Source: Sphingobacterium sp. (GTDB lineage: Bacteria; Bacteroidota; Bacteroidia; Sphingobacteriales; Sphingobacteriaceae). From it: a DNA stretch of 64,000 nucleotides. Below the pieces are notes generated by a model that was not told the DNA's origin, did not search any database, and saw only the letters and a program-made list of their open reading frames with translations. Of this stretch, positions 55,109-63,091 are shown one piece after another; positions within the stretch are counted from its first letter, which is position 1, and every line of letters begins with the position of its first letter. The translations under genes and the position numbers were made by a program. Where the stretch lies: the NCBI GenBank assembly GCA_031286695.1, contig JAITTY010000018.1, positions 55,934-119,933 on the forward strand, read 5' to 3'.

Positions 55109-55621
55109 TTAAGATTTAAGTTTAGCAAGTATCTGGTTACATCGACTCGATGGTGTACCGTGTACTTCAATGACCTGTATGCCGAGATCGTCAATCCAAT
55201 CGAGGAGTAAATCATTTACTTGAGATCTAAGTTTTGGTAGATCCGACTTTTGGCAATGTATCAAATCAGGTTCTTCGATGGGGACAAACACCAAAATATC
55301 AATTTCAGCCAAAACTGTAATGGTTTTTTCAAAAAGGGACTGAATATTTTTCTTAGGATCAAGAATATGCAGATACGCCAAGATGTCGAGTACACATCTG
55401 TCGAATATCACATCCTCTCCACTTTGGGAAATTAGCCGGGCAGAGTAGTTAAATTGTTCAACGAAATCTTCAGCAGTGGGTTCTTCAAGGAATTCATGCC
55501 CCGATGATTCCAGCTGATAGTAGGGTTCTACTTCTAGTGTATACTCGGGAAGCTTTTCTAGGAGCTCCTCTGCTAAGGTGGTTTTACCTACTTTGTGCGT
55601 GCCAAATAAAGCAATTCTCAT
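55109..55621 (-). CDS. NadR/Ttd14-like AAA ATPase (P-loop kinase)
   Basis: 170 residues. The Walker A motif GTHKVGKTTLAEELLEKL lies at residues about 7-24. VIFDRCVLDILAYL fits the lid or nucleotide-monophosphate region, and IDILVFVPIEEPDLI may act as Walker B-like strand. This layout resembles the AAA_28/NadR-kinase group, which phosphorylates small substrates. It is followed with no gap by a 99-residue gene. The substrate is unknown. Confidence 0.8.
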   Translation of the reverse strand: MRIALFGTHKVGKTTLAEELLEKLPEYTLEVEPYYQLESSGHEFLEEPTAEDFVEQFNYSARLISQSGEDVIFDRCVLDILAYLHILDPKKNIQSLFEKTITVLAEIDILVFVPIEEPDLIHCQKSDLPKLRSQVNDLLLDWIDDLGIQVIEVHGTPSSRCNQILAKLKS

Positions 55622-55727
55622 TTTTCAAATATATTTGTGGAGTAGGTAATTCAGGTGTTACGATAATGGTGTAAACTCAAAAAGTGGATTTTTTGATTCT
55701 CTTTTTGAGCGTTTCCTACGTTTTTGC

Positions 55728-56474
55728 TTATTGTAAATTTGGGAAAGGCAATCTATAAGATAAAGAATATTTTTCTCCATTAATTTCAACGGCTTGCTTT
55801 TCCTTCATGGTTTGTAATAACTTAGTGAAGTCACCAAAAAATTTTTTGTCTAAATAAATACTGTATAAGTCATCACTTCTTTTAATCGTCGAACTGCTTT
55901 TTATATCATTCCAGTACTCGTTCCATTTCAATGGTTCTTCAGGCGAATAACTATACTTTGTCGCCATAACTTCAAAGGTATCCGGTAGCCATTCTTTTGC
56001 TTTACTATCTTTGTAATTGACCATGCGATCAAATACAGTTAAGAAGTCTTTTGGGGTATTTTGGCGGTCTTTACTATTAATTTCCCTTATTTGGCCATAT
56101 ACACTGATTTCTTTTAGTGTATCAAAGTTAAAAATAATAATATTGGTCGGTTGGTCTGTTTTACTTGAAGCTTCAATAAAGTCTTCTTGTTTTATTAAAT
56201 TGTCTGTGATTCCAAGTGATTTAATTATTTCCTGCGCTGTCGTTCTGTCATTTGACACTTCATAGTATTTCCATTGTTTATTGACTATTTTTTTGTAAAT
56301 GATTTGCCCACTTTCATATAAGGCAAAAGTAGGGACGTCAGAACCGATAACCATTAGCCAAGGGTCTGTTTCAATTAAAACAACAATGGGTTTTCCATAT
56401 TTTTCATTAAAGGTTTGTCCGAATGTAACCGTCAAATTCAAGGTTAGTAATATTGTCAAAATCTTTTTTATCAT
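55728..56474 (-). CDS. Secreted protein of unknown function
   Basis: 248 residues from ATG 56474 with a signal peptide (MIKKILTILLTLNLTVTFGQ). The upstream extension to 56513 precedes the signal and is unlikely. The mature part is hydrophilic and rich in aromatic and charged residues, for example DPWLMVIGSDVPTFALYES and DDLYSIYLDKKFFGDFTKL. No motif recognised. Monocistronic. Confidence 0.65.
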   Translation of the reverse strand: MIKKILTILLTLNLTVTFGQTFNEKYGKPIVVLIETDPWLMVIGSDVPTFALYESGQIIYKKIVNKQWKYYEVSNDRTTAQEIIKSLGITDNLIKQEDFIEASSKTDQPTNIIIFNFDTLKEISVYGQIREINSKDRQNTPKDFLTVFDRMVNYKDSKAKEWLPDTFEVMATKYSYSPEEPLKWNEYWNDIKSSSTIKRSDDLYSIYLDKKFFGDFTKLLQTMKEKQAVEINGEKYSLSYRLPFPNLQ

Positions 56475-56862
56475 ATCAGTTGTATTTTTTAAGTGATAAA
56501 CAAAGTCAAGCAATTATGCTTTAATAAGCTGATTGGAGATGATTCCATTCCTCGGTCTCACGAATTACCCAGAATGATAGCTACATAATTGTTGGAGAGC
56601 ATTTCGTCAAGTCGAACTTAATAAAAAATAGTGTACTTCATACAGTGAAAATGAAATTTTTTAGGTGTAGAACTTAGGCTGCAAAGGATCATCATTTCTA
56701 GGGGTGATGAACTGTCTTATGCAAAAAATATTTTCGTCTCGAAAAGGTTTTCGTAGAAAGAACAAACGTTTGTTTGTGAAAAAGAAGTAAAAGTAAAAGA
56801 AACTTTTATTTACATTGGATAGACATTCCTAAATAGAGGAAATAAAAGAACCAATATAAATT
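56475..56862. other. Interval with the first copy of the 126-bp repeat
   Basis: 388 bases. It contains the repeat copy A (56740-56865, listed separately) and a 27-codon basic frame (56707-56790) that overlaps the repeat. No gene is supported in 56475-56706. Confidence 0.5.
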
Positions 56863-56865
56863 ATG
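56740..56865 (+). repeat. 126-bp dispersed direct repeat, copy A
   Basis: About 92% identical to 62966-63091 with one single-base insertion relative to that copy. It contains the perfect 14-bp palindrome AACAAACGTTTGTT at 56761-56774 and a weak TAAAAG/CTTTTA hairpin. It ends at an ATG (56863) just before a C39/VKOR-like gene remnant. Part of it reads as the tail of a protein ending in KRNFYLHWIDIPK before a TAG, but the frame is broken by the extra base (in AAAAAGAAGT). Confidence 0.8.
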
Positions 56866-57113
56866 ATAAGTATTCCTTTTTTTTGAAGAATAGATTGTCT
56901 AATGGTCTCCTTGAAAGTTGTTCTGAATTATTAAATCATTATAATATAAAATATACGCGGAACAAATTGAGTGAATTTTTGGAATCTCATGTGGAATATC
57001 CCTCACTTCTTGCCATTGAAGGATACCCTAAATTAATTGATGAAAGTTCGTATTATCTATTTGGTTATTTTATTTTTCATAGACGACATTCAAAGGTGGG
57101 CTATGGCATTTGA
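56863..57113 (+). pseudogene. Truncated C39-peptidase-like/VKOR gene, copy A
   Basis: The natural start is ATG 56863 (MISIPFF). The 8-T run (56877-56884) then throws the frame into a TGA; one more T would join it to the open frame that continues at 56883 (KNRLSNGLLESCSELLNHYN). Residues such as NIKYTRNKLSEFLESHVE and PSLLAI match the start of the longer protein at 63117. After about 50 codons the sequence switches at about 57018 into DNA like the start of the gene at 59301. So this is a dead, chimeric 5' fragment. Confidence 0.6.
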
Positions 57114-57132
57114 TAAAAATTTACGGTTTTGA
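57018..57132 (+). pseudogene. 5' scar of an MG2/plug-type gene
   Basis: 57030-57077 is nearly identical (about 4 differences in 48) to 59291-59338, which spans the ribosome-binding region and first codons of the second MG2/plug gene. In the matching frame ATG 57040 reads MKVRIIYLVILFF and then stops at 57130-57132. The shared segment shows that 5' ends of these paralogues have recombined here. Confidence 0.55.
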
Positions 57133-59240
57133 AGGTTAATAAATTTTTTCGTTATATCTATAATATACTTATTATTATTCTTTTGATCGGGGGGGCTGTC
57201 AGCCGGACTTTTGGTCAACAATCTGTTTCACAAATCTACCTACATACAGACCGAGCAGCGTATTTCCCCGGAGATACAGTCTGGTTTAAAGGGTATATAT
57301 TGAGGGGAGGAAAGTTAGATAGCTCGATTCGTAATCTCTATATCGATTGGGGAGATCAAACAAAAAATATCATTCAACATGATGTGTACTTAGCTGGAGA
57401 TGGGTTTTCCGTAGGACAATTCAAGATTCCGGAAAACTACAATCAGGAGGAACTTCAATTAAATGCATTCTCTTCTAAAATGGAAGGAAATGGAACAGAA
57501 GGATATTATAAATCTATTGGAATCATATATCCGAATGGCAGACAGCAGACTGCCAAAGCAGAGGAAGATCTAGCAGAGAAGACCTTGCCGATATATTCAC
57601 CGGCAACGCAAGGAGGACGAGAAAGAAATAGTTCGATGTTTATGGTTAAAACAGTTGCTGACACAACAGTGATACAGGTCAATCCTGTGACATTAAAAAA
57701 TAGATCCGTTCACCTGATTGGTATATTTCACCATAAAGAAGTTTTGAATAGAGAGATAACCCTCCGAACAGATAATATGTTAGAGCCTATTGAGGTAATG
57801 ACAAAAGGATGGGGATATGGACTTTTGCAGTTACAGATAAAAGATCATACAGGAGCAATATTAAATTTTCAGAATATCCCGATTGGGATAGACAATGTCG
57901 TTATACCACAATTGGCCACTAGCGAGGATTCCCTTTTGGTCACGCTGCCCGATGGAATATTTGGTAATATATCGCTATCTGTTACCCATAAAATAGCCCC
58001 AATTGATAGTGTACATCACATTGTCGCTGATTTATTGTTGGGTAACAATTGGAAAGCTCCATTTCCTACGATAGATATCTTAAAAGCTTCTTCTACAAGC
58101 CTAATCGGAATGTTACAAGAAAAAAGTCCTTCATACAATGATTACCTGGCGTTCACCCCACATGAAGACAAACTTTTATATCTCAGGGGCAAACTGCTTT
58201 TTAACAAGAAACAACTTGCTCGTTTTCAGCAAGAATACCATAAGCTAAAAGTAAAAAATAAAAATGTAAAGGGGATTTCTTTTGGATATAAAGAATCAAA
58301 GGACATACAGTTCCGCTATGAAACACTTTCTCTGGATACAGCTTTTCAATTTGAAGTCCCTCAATTGACTTTTTTCGATTCTCTTAAGGTTCGGCTTACA
58401 CAGATTGAACCAACATTGAGATCAATTCCATTTCAGGTGACTTATACTTTTAATCCCATGAAACCTAACGCACAACTATATACTCCATCATGGAAAAAGT
58501 GGAAAACGGAAAAGTTTTTTAAAAATGAGGAGTGGGTGCAATGGTACGGAACCTATTTGAAAAACACCAAAGAAATTCGGTTAGAGGAAGTTCAAATAAA
58601 GCGGCAAATTAGAGATCAAAGTATAACGAAATTGGAAAAAGAACATGCTATTAGCGGTATTTTTTCGGGAATTAATGCCATGAGCATAGCTGTCGAAGAT
58701 GATCCCCGTGCAGAATCCGAAATAAATATTTTTACTTATCTCCAAAATCAACTTCCATCATTAAGGATCAATACTACCGATCCACTGAGGCCACAGGTTA
58801 AAAATAATCGCGGAGGAGGAATATCTTTTTTTCTCAATGGAAGTCCATGTACCAATTTGATGGATTTGGCATTGATTCCGACAGCAGACATTTCATATGT
58901 TAAATATTTTTATCCTCCTTTTGTAGGAGATCCAAAGGGAGGAGCTGCCATTGCCGTGTATAGCAAGAAAGGAAATCCAAGAACTCGTACCCCCGATGGT
59001 GAGATTTCAGAAACATATGTGAGAGGTTATGTTAATCCGCTACCTTTTTATAAAAATAATAATTTATTGACTCCAACGCTTCTCTGGATGCCATTGCTCT
59101 TCTTATCTGCGAAAAGCGATACGATTCGAATTGGACTCGACAAATTGGACATTCAAGATGGATGGATTACTATACAAGGCGTTACAACCACAGGGAAACT
59201 TATTTTTATGCAGGAAAAGTTAAATATTTCGAATCGTTAA
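57129..59240 (+). CDS. MG2-like/TonB-plug-like exported protein, paralogue 1
   Basis: 703 residues. Signal or anchor (IYNILIIILLIGGAVSRTFGQ, about 10-30), then an MG2-like segment IYLHTDRAAYFPGDTVWFKG. A middle of immunoglobulin-like repeats follows, and near the C-terminus a plug-like block (EKEHAISGIFSGINAMSIAV, ISFFLNGSPCTNL, PPFVGDPKGGAAIAVYSKKG). There is no beta-barrel, so it is not a transporter by itself. The only available start is TTG 57129, so expression is less certain. Tandem paralogue of the next gene. Such proteins often accompany peptide-export clusters in Bacteroidota. Confidence 0.75.
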   Translation: MKVNKFFRYIYNILIIILLIGGAVSRTFGQQSVSQIYLHTDRAAYFPGDTVWFKGYILRGGKLDSSIRNLYIDWGDQTKNIIQHDVYLAGDGFSVGQFKIPENYNQEELQLNAFSSKMEGNGTEGYYKSIGIIYPNGRQQTAKAEEDLAEKTLPIYSPATQGGRERNSSMFMVKTVADTTVIQVNPVTLKNRSVHLIGIFHHKEVLNREITLRTDNMLEPIEVMTKGWGYGLLQLQIKDHTGAILNFQNIPIGIDNVVIPQLATSEDSLLVTLPDGIFGNISLSVTHKIAPIDSVHHIVADLLLGNNWKAPFPTIDILKASSTSLIGMLQEKSPSYNDYLAFTPHEDKLLYLRGKLLFNKKQLARFQQEYHKLKVKNKNVKGISFGYKESKDIQFRYETLSLDTAFQFEVPQLTFFDSLKVRLTQIEPTLRSIPFQVTYTFNPMKPNAQLYTPSWKKWKTEKFFKNEEWVQWYGTYLKNTKEIRLEEVQIKRQIRDQSITKLEKEHAISGIFSGINAMSIAVEDDPRAESEINIFTYLQNQLPSLRINTTDPLRPQVKNNRGGGISFFLNGSPCTNLMDLALIPTADISYVKYFYPPFVGDPKGGAAIAVYSKKGNPRTRTPDGEISETYVRGYVNPLPFYKNNNLLTPTLLWMPLLFLSAKSDTIRIGLDKLDIQDGWITIQGVTTTGKLIFMQEKLNISNR

Positions 59241-59280
59241 AAAAGAGACAGTACGTTTTTATTTATAAAATCAGATTCTA

Positions 59281-59287
59281 AAGGAGA
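59281..59287 (+). promoter_or_regulatory. Ribosome-binding site deciding the start of paralogue 2
   Basis: AAGGAGA at 59281-59287 is a near-perfect Shine-Dalgarno sequence, 13 bases before ATG 59301. It supports that ATG over the TTG at 59298. The homologous position in the scar near 57018 has lost this strength. Confidence 0.55.
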
Positions 59288-59300
59288 TAAAAATTAATTG

Positions 59301-61307
59301 ATGAAAGTTTTCATTATCTATTTGGCTATTTTATTTTTATGTGGAGCTACTTTTGGACAAGGTCTCAATGGAATTTATGTCCATACAGACCGAGCAGCCT
59401 ATTCGCCGGGTGATACCGTTTGGTTTAAGGGATATGTATTGAAGGATGGCCATTTAGACAGATCAGCAGTCAATCTATTTGTGGATTGGGCAGATAGTGA
59501 CACTATTATTCGGAATGACGTTTTTTTGGTTGGTGGGGGTGTTGCCCCAGGACAGTTTGTAATTCCAATAAATTACAGATATCCGATGTTGGAACTTAAT
59601 GCTTTTACCCGAAATATGGTAAGCCATAGGCACTTTGGATATTACAGGAGTCTTGTTGTGTTTCAGGACAGTCTAGAGACAGAAAATTTTCCACAGGATA
59701 CATTTCTTAAAAATTCGCTAACACCCAGTTCGGCAGATAAAAGTCATGTTGAAATGAATGTTCTTTTTCAACCGGATACGATTAAAATCTCGCTGAGATC
59801 ACTGGTTTCATATGACATACAGAATTTAATGCTGGAATGTATTTTTCAGTATGTAGAGGTTTTTTCAAATCAAATAGATCTTCAAAGTAGGGCAGAGATG
59901 ACTTTTAAGCTTCCGCGTTACGGGATTGACAGTGGCGTTTTGCAATTTCGTCTAATCAATGAAAAGAGTAGGATATTATGCCATTACGCCAAGCTTCTAA
60001 TTGATAGTTCACAAATGATTACGCCTAAGATAGGGTTCAACGGGACTGGAGAACCTACAGTCAGCCTACCGAATGGCGAGCTGGCGAACCTGTCCATCGC
60101 AATTACCAAGAAGAATACTGTAATTGGAAATTCAAAAAGCATGTATGGAGAACTGTTGTTGAATAATACGGCAGACAAAAGCTATCCCGACCTATACCAT
60201 GTCAATAACAAACAGGTCTGGCAATGGAATAACCAGGCTGAGATTCCTCAATTACGGGACAGTGTTCTTTATCTGAAAGGGAAACTGAACTTTTCAGAGA
60301 AAGTAAGCAGGCAATACGAGAAAGCACTTGCTAACCTTACCACTAAAAAGAAACGTGACTTGAGGGGACTCTCTGTGGGATTTCGTCCGCTAGCAGATAC
60401 TTTGATGCAATTTTCGGAATATACGCTAAACGTAGCCAATACCTTCGAGATACCAAATTTAACTTTTTTTGACAGTATCGAATTGCGAATCAAACAGATA
60501 GAGCCTTCTTTACAGTACTATCCGTTTGATGCTATTTGTAGTTTTTATCCTATTGAAAGACATAAAACAATATACCGTCCGTCTTGGGCAACTTTCGAAA
60601 ATCAAGAAAGCAGATTATTATCAATCGTAAATGGTAATGAGAGATCAGTAATAGAACGACGTTCTTTTCAAAATATGAGAAGATTACAAACTGTAGTTGT
60701 CAAACGAGATGTAAATACTCAACGAATTGCTTTGTTAGAAAAGGAACATGGTATTTCTGGCCCGTTCAAATCAGTCAATGCTTATGCTTTTGATGCTGCC
60801 AATGATCCGCTCATTTCCGTGTCGTCAGATGCGAGGTCTTATCTTTCCTCGAAGCTCCCCCATGTTAATATCGGTTCGGGAAGAATGAACCGTGGAGACA
60901 ATATTCGCCTTTTTATTAATGAAACACCAAGTGAATTTTCTGAATTGGAATATCTATTTGCCGATGATCTTTCTTATATAAAATTTTTCCAGCCTCCTTC
61001 AATATTAAATCCTTCCGGCGGGGCGGCCTTAGCGGTCTACACGAAAAAAGGAAATCAGTATAAGCGTAGCTCTTTGGCTAAAGCCTTCACTGCGAAGGTG
61101 ATGGGTTATACCGAACCATTGGCAAAAAGTATCAGTCTGAAAGAGGAGACAATCTATTGGCAGCCTATGGCTCTGTTGTCAGTTTTAAATCCTTATTTCA
61201 CGATTCCCTTAAATAAGAGCGAGCTTAAAAATACAACTCTTACAATAGAAGGGGTAACGGAATCGGGGAAAATAGTGTATTTACAAACAGAAATGGATAA
61301 GTTATAA
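59301..61307 (+). CDS. MG2-like/TonB-plug-like exported protein, paralogue 2
   Basis: 668 residues from ATG 59301. Signal peptide KVFIIYLAILFLCGATFGQ. IYVHTDRAAYSPGDTVWFKG is the MG2-like start. The same order of domains follows as in the gene upstream, including the plug-like EKEHGISGPFKSVNAYAFDA, IRLFINETPSEFSEL and PPSILNPSGGAALAVYTKKG. No barrel domain. About 60 bases after paralogue 1, so the two are probably one transcript. Predicted to act in the periplasm or outer membrane, perhaps as partner of an exported peptide system; the biochemical role is unknown. Confidence 0.85.
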   Translation: MKVFIIYLAILFLCGATFGQGLNGIYVHTDRAAYSPGDTVWFKGYVLKDGHLDRSAVNLFVDWADSDTIIRNDVFLVGGGVAPGQFVIPINYRYPMLELNAFTRNMVSHRHFGYYRSLVVFQDSLETENFPQDTFLKNSLTPSSADKSHVEMNVLFQPDTIKISLRSLVSYDIQNLMLECIFQYVEVFSNQIDLQSRAEMTFKLPRYGIDSGVLQFRLINEKSRILCHYAKLLIDSSQMITPKIGFNGTGEPTVSLPNGELANLSIAITKKNTVIGNSKSMYGELLLNNTADKSYPDLYHVNNKQVWQWNNQAEIPQLRDSVLYLKGKLNFSEKVSRQYEKALANLTTKKKRDLRGLSVGFRPLADTLMQFSEYTLNVANTFEIPNLTFFDSIELRIKQIEPSLQYYPFDAICSFYPIERHKTIYRPSWATFENQESRLLSIVNGNERSVIERRSFQNMRRLQTVVVKRDVNTQRIALLEKEHGISGPFKSVNAYAFDAANDPLISVSSDARSYLSSKLPHVNIGSGRMNRGDNIRLFINETPSEFSELEYLFADDLSYIKFFQPPSILNPSGGAALAVYTKKGNQYKRSSLAKAFTAKVMGYTEPLAKSISLKEETIYWQPMALLSVLNPYFTIPLNKSELKNTTLTIEGVTESGKIVYLQTEMDKL

Positions 61308-61440
61308 TAAAATTTGTGTGTAATTCTATTATTAAAAACTCCTTATAAAACAATAACAATTATTGCTGCTGCTTTTACAACCGGAGTTAGGATTGATCTC
61401 ATCTGTGGGACAATTATTATTTATAAAGTTTTTAAAATGA

Positions 61441-61480
61441 TCAAAGCAGGCAAAACTTATGGCTGCTTTGAATTTGGCCT
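61441..61480 (+). terminator. Possible terminator downstream of paralogue 2
   Basis: TCAAAGCAG (61441-61449) pairs perfectly with CTGCTTTGA (61463-61471), a 13-base loop between. The tail ATTTGGCCTTTT is only weakly U-rich, so efficiency is doubtful. It lies 134 bases after the stop. Confidence 0.5.
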
Positions 61481-61659
61481 TTTCGGTATCCTAAAATACA
61501 GTATAATGTATTAATCCAACTATGTTTCTATCGTCGAGAATAAAAGGTGCTGTATTGAGGGAGGGTTACCGATTTAAGTTTTCTCTTGTCGATATAGGGT
61601 TGCTGTCGCTTGCTCTAGTGTATCGTCCTGTTATGGGTTTACATAAATGAGAAGCCATC

Positions 61660-62093
61660 TCATAGGTTCCTGTATTGATCCTGCAGTTGCTTGCCGTCCA
61701 TCTGGAAGAATAATCCTACTAATTGGGAATTTACAGGATAGTTATCCAAATATCTTCTTTAAAAAAAACCCGAATTCAGTAGTCATTCGAGTCCCCTCAC
61801 GTACCAGGTTCCAATCTCTTGTGATAATCTGTCCCGTATCTAATAGTGTCCAGCGACGGGCGGATGTGTAGCGTAACTTTCTGACCTATAATAGGAAAAT
61901 CGGAAATCTCGGTGGAAGGCATAAAGCCCTTGGACTCTAACTTGCTATTCTCATAGCCCGCTGGAGCAATATTAAGCTCATCTAAATAAATGTGCAGCTG
62001 ATTGTCAACCTGATCGACTTCTAAAATCTGGAAATACTCTAAAAGCCCTTCGGGCATCAACAGGGATAGTAACTTACGTTCGGCCTCTTGCAA
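61660..62093 (-). mobile_element. Remnant of an ISAon1-type insertion sequence
   Basis: The minus strand encodes the N-terminal transposase ORF of ISAon1-type elements: LLSLLMPEGLLEYFQILEVD and the later FPIIGQKVTLHIR. At about 61858-61863 the expected HIRRRW reading is lost by a one-base shift. Restoring it gives WTLLDTGQIITRDWNLV, then EGTRMTTEF and FFLKKIFG to a stop at 61742. A partly overlapping second frame then reads YPVNSQLVGLFFQMDGKQLQ, the typical start of ORF2, and stops at 61660 after about 28 codons. The rest of ORF2, with the catalytic domain, is absent. The element is dead. Confidence 0.75.
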
Positions 62094-62265
62094 TGTTATA
62101 TGTATTAAAGTGGTTAAACTAGGAAATTTCTAGAATTCCCCCAAGAATTCTGCTTGATCCGCTTGTTCTCTATGTCCCAATTTTAAGGAAGAATAAAGAT
62201 ACCTGTGGTCAGTTCGCAGTACTTTCCTGAAACTGTGGTTTGGTAATTCTGAGAAGAGTGGTAAC

Positions 62266-62290
62266 GTTAAACAAACTTATTTTGTTTAAC
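62266..62290. repeat. Perfect 10-bp inverted repeat
   Basis: GTTAAACAAA, 5-base loop, TTTGTTTAAC. No T tail, so it is more likely an element end or protein site than a terminator. Confidence 0.5.
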
Positions 62291-62323
62291 CCTTTGATCA
62301 ATTTCACAAATAAATTATTACGC

Positions 62324-62368
62324 GGTTAGCAAATATATGCAATGGAACTGCTAACCGGAATGCTAACC
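62324..62368. repeat. GGTTAGCA/TGCTAACC repeats, candidate integrase arm sites
   Basis: GGTTAGCA at 62324-62331 and inverted copies TGCTAACC at 62349-62356 and 62361-62368. Such short repeats next to a tRNA fragment resemble arm-type binding sites of tyrosine integrases. No integrase gene is present. Confidence 0.35.
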
Positions 62369-62460
62369 ATTTAGTTTGTATTTGCGGATATTGGGGTGTA
62401 TTGAAAATCTTTAAATAGGCTGGAAAAAATACCGTTTAAACGAAAATAGTGCGCCTTTTG

Positions 62461-62486
62461 TGATCCCGCTAGAATTCGAACCCAGC
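62461..62486 (-). other. tRNA 3'-end-like fragment, candidate attachment-site scar
   Basis: The minus strand reads GGGTTCGAATTCTAGCGGG, like the T-arm (TTCGAAT loop) and acceptor 3' strand of a tRNA. No matching 5' acceptor strand, D-arm or anticodon arm lies upstream on that strand, so this is only a fragment. Integration of elements into tRNA genes leaves such copies. Confidence 0.35.
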
Positions 62487-62505
62487 CCGAAAATCCGCAA
62501 AATAA

Positions 62506-62800
62506 AGGGAGGAACGATATAGTGGTGGAATAACCAAGCTTTTATTGGGTATTATAGCTCAAAATCTTTTAATAGTGCTATGGCGGTTTGATCTATGAAT
62601 CTTCAAAACTATATGGTTCATTCTGTTAAAATGTTATGATCTTTGTCAATCTAGAGGATTAGAAAATATTAGTATTTCTTTTGATGAAAAATTAAGTGAT
62701 CGGATTTGTGATATCAACGAAGATAAATTACTTTGGAGATAGTTATTTATCTGATTTAGCTCGTTTTGGAAATGGGAGGAGCGATCTAATTGGCTATTAA
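62506..62800 (+). pseudogene. Coding traces of an unrecognised gene
   Basis: One frame is open from 62506 to 62742 except for a TGA at 62596. It reads for example CYDLCQSRGLENISISFDEK and LSDRICDINEDKLLW. A second frame continues from about 62720 as YFGDSYLSDLARFGNGRSDL up to 62800. Together they suggest a frameshifted remnant, but the DNA is AT-rich and no family is recognised. Confidence 0.2.
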
Positions 62801-62965
62801 AACTGTTTTGATAATTTTCTGATAGATATTGAATGAAAAATCATTTCCAAGGGGAGATAAGATAAATAATTTTTAGAAAAAAAATACCAAAATATTTTAA
62901 AAAACCTATCAATGGTTAATTTTATTTTTAATTTAGCACATCGTTCTCGAGATAAATTTCTGTAG

Positions 62966-63091
62966 CGAAAAGGTTTTCGTAGAAAGAACAAACGTTTGTT
63001 TTTGAAAAAAAGTAAAAGTAAAAGAAATTTTTATCTACATTGGGTAGACATTCCTAAATAAGGGAAAATAAAAGAACCAATGTAAATTATG
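62966..63091 (+). repeat. 126-bp dispersed direct repeat, copy B
   Basis: Second copy of the element at 56740-56865. It has the same palindrome AACAAACGTTTGTT (62987-63000) and ends at an ATG 26 bases before the VKOR-type gene start. Here the frame from 62966 stays open (RKGFRRKNKRLFLKKSKS, then KRNFYLHWVDIPK) up to TAA 63059-63061. A TAG stands directly before the repeat, so no full gene is present. Confidence 0.8.

Noticed and set aside
56707-56790. 27-codon basic peptide (MNCLMQKIFSS, then RKGFRRKNKR) as a possible RiPP or antimicrobial peptide.
   Set aside because: Its second half is repeat DNA that in copy B reads on in a longer frame, and copy A differs by a one-base insertion. It looks like a broken gene tail rather than a designed peptide, and no leader or core motif is visible.
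61314-61514. 66-codon hydrophobic frame directly after MG2/plug paralogue 2.
   Set aside because: The frame covers the terminator-like hairpin at 61441-61471 and has AT-rich composition with no family features.
62461-62600. A complete tRNA gene on the minus strand.
   Set aside because: Only a T-arm and acceptor-like 3' strand are present. No D-arm, anticodon stem or matching 5' acceptor strand was found upstream on that strand.
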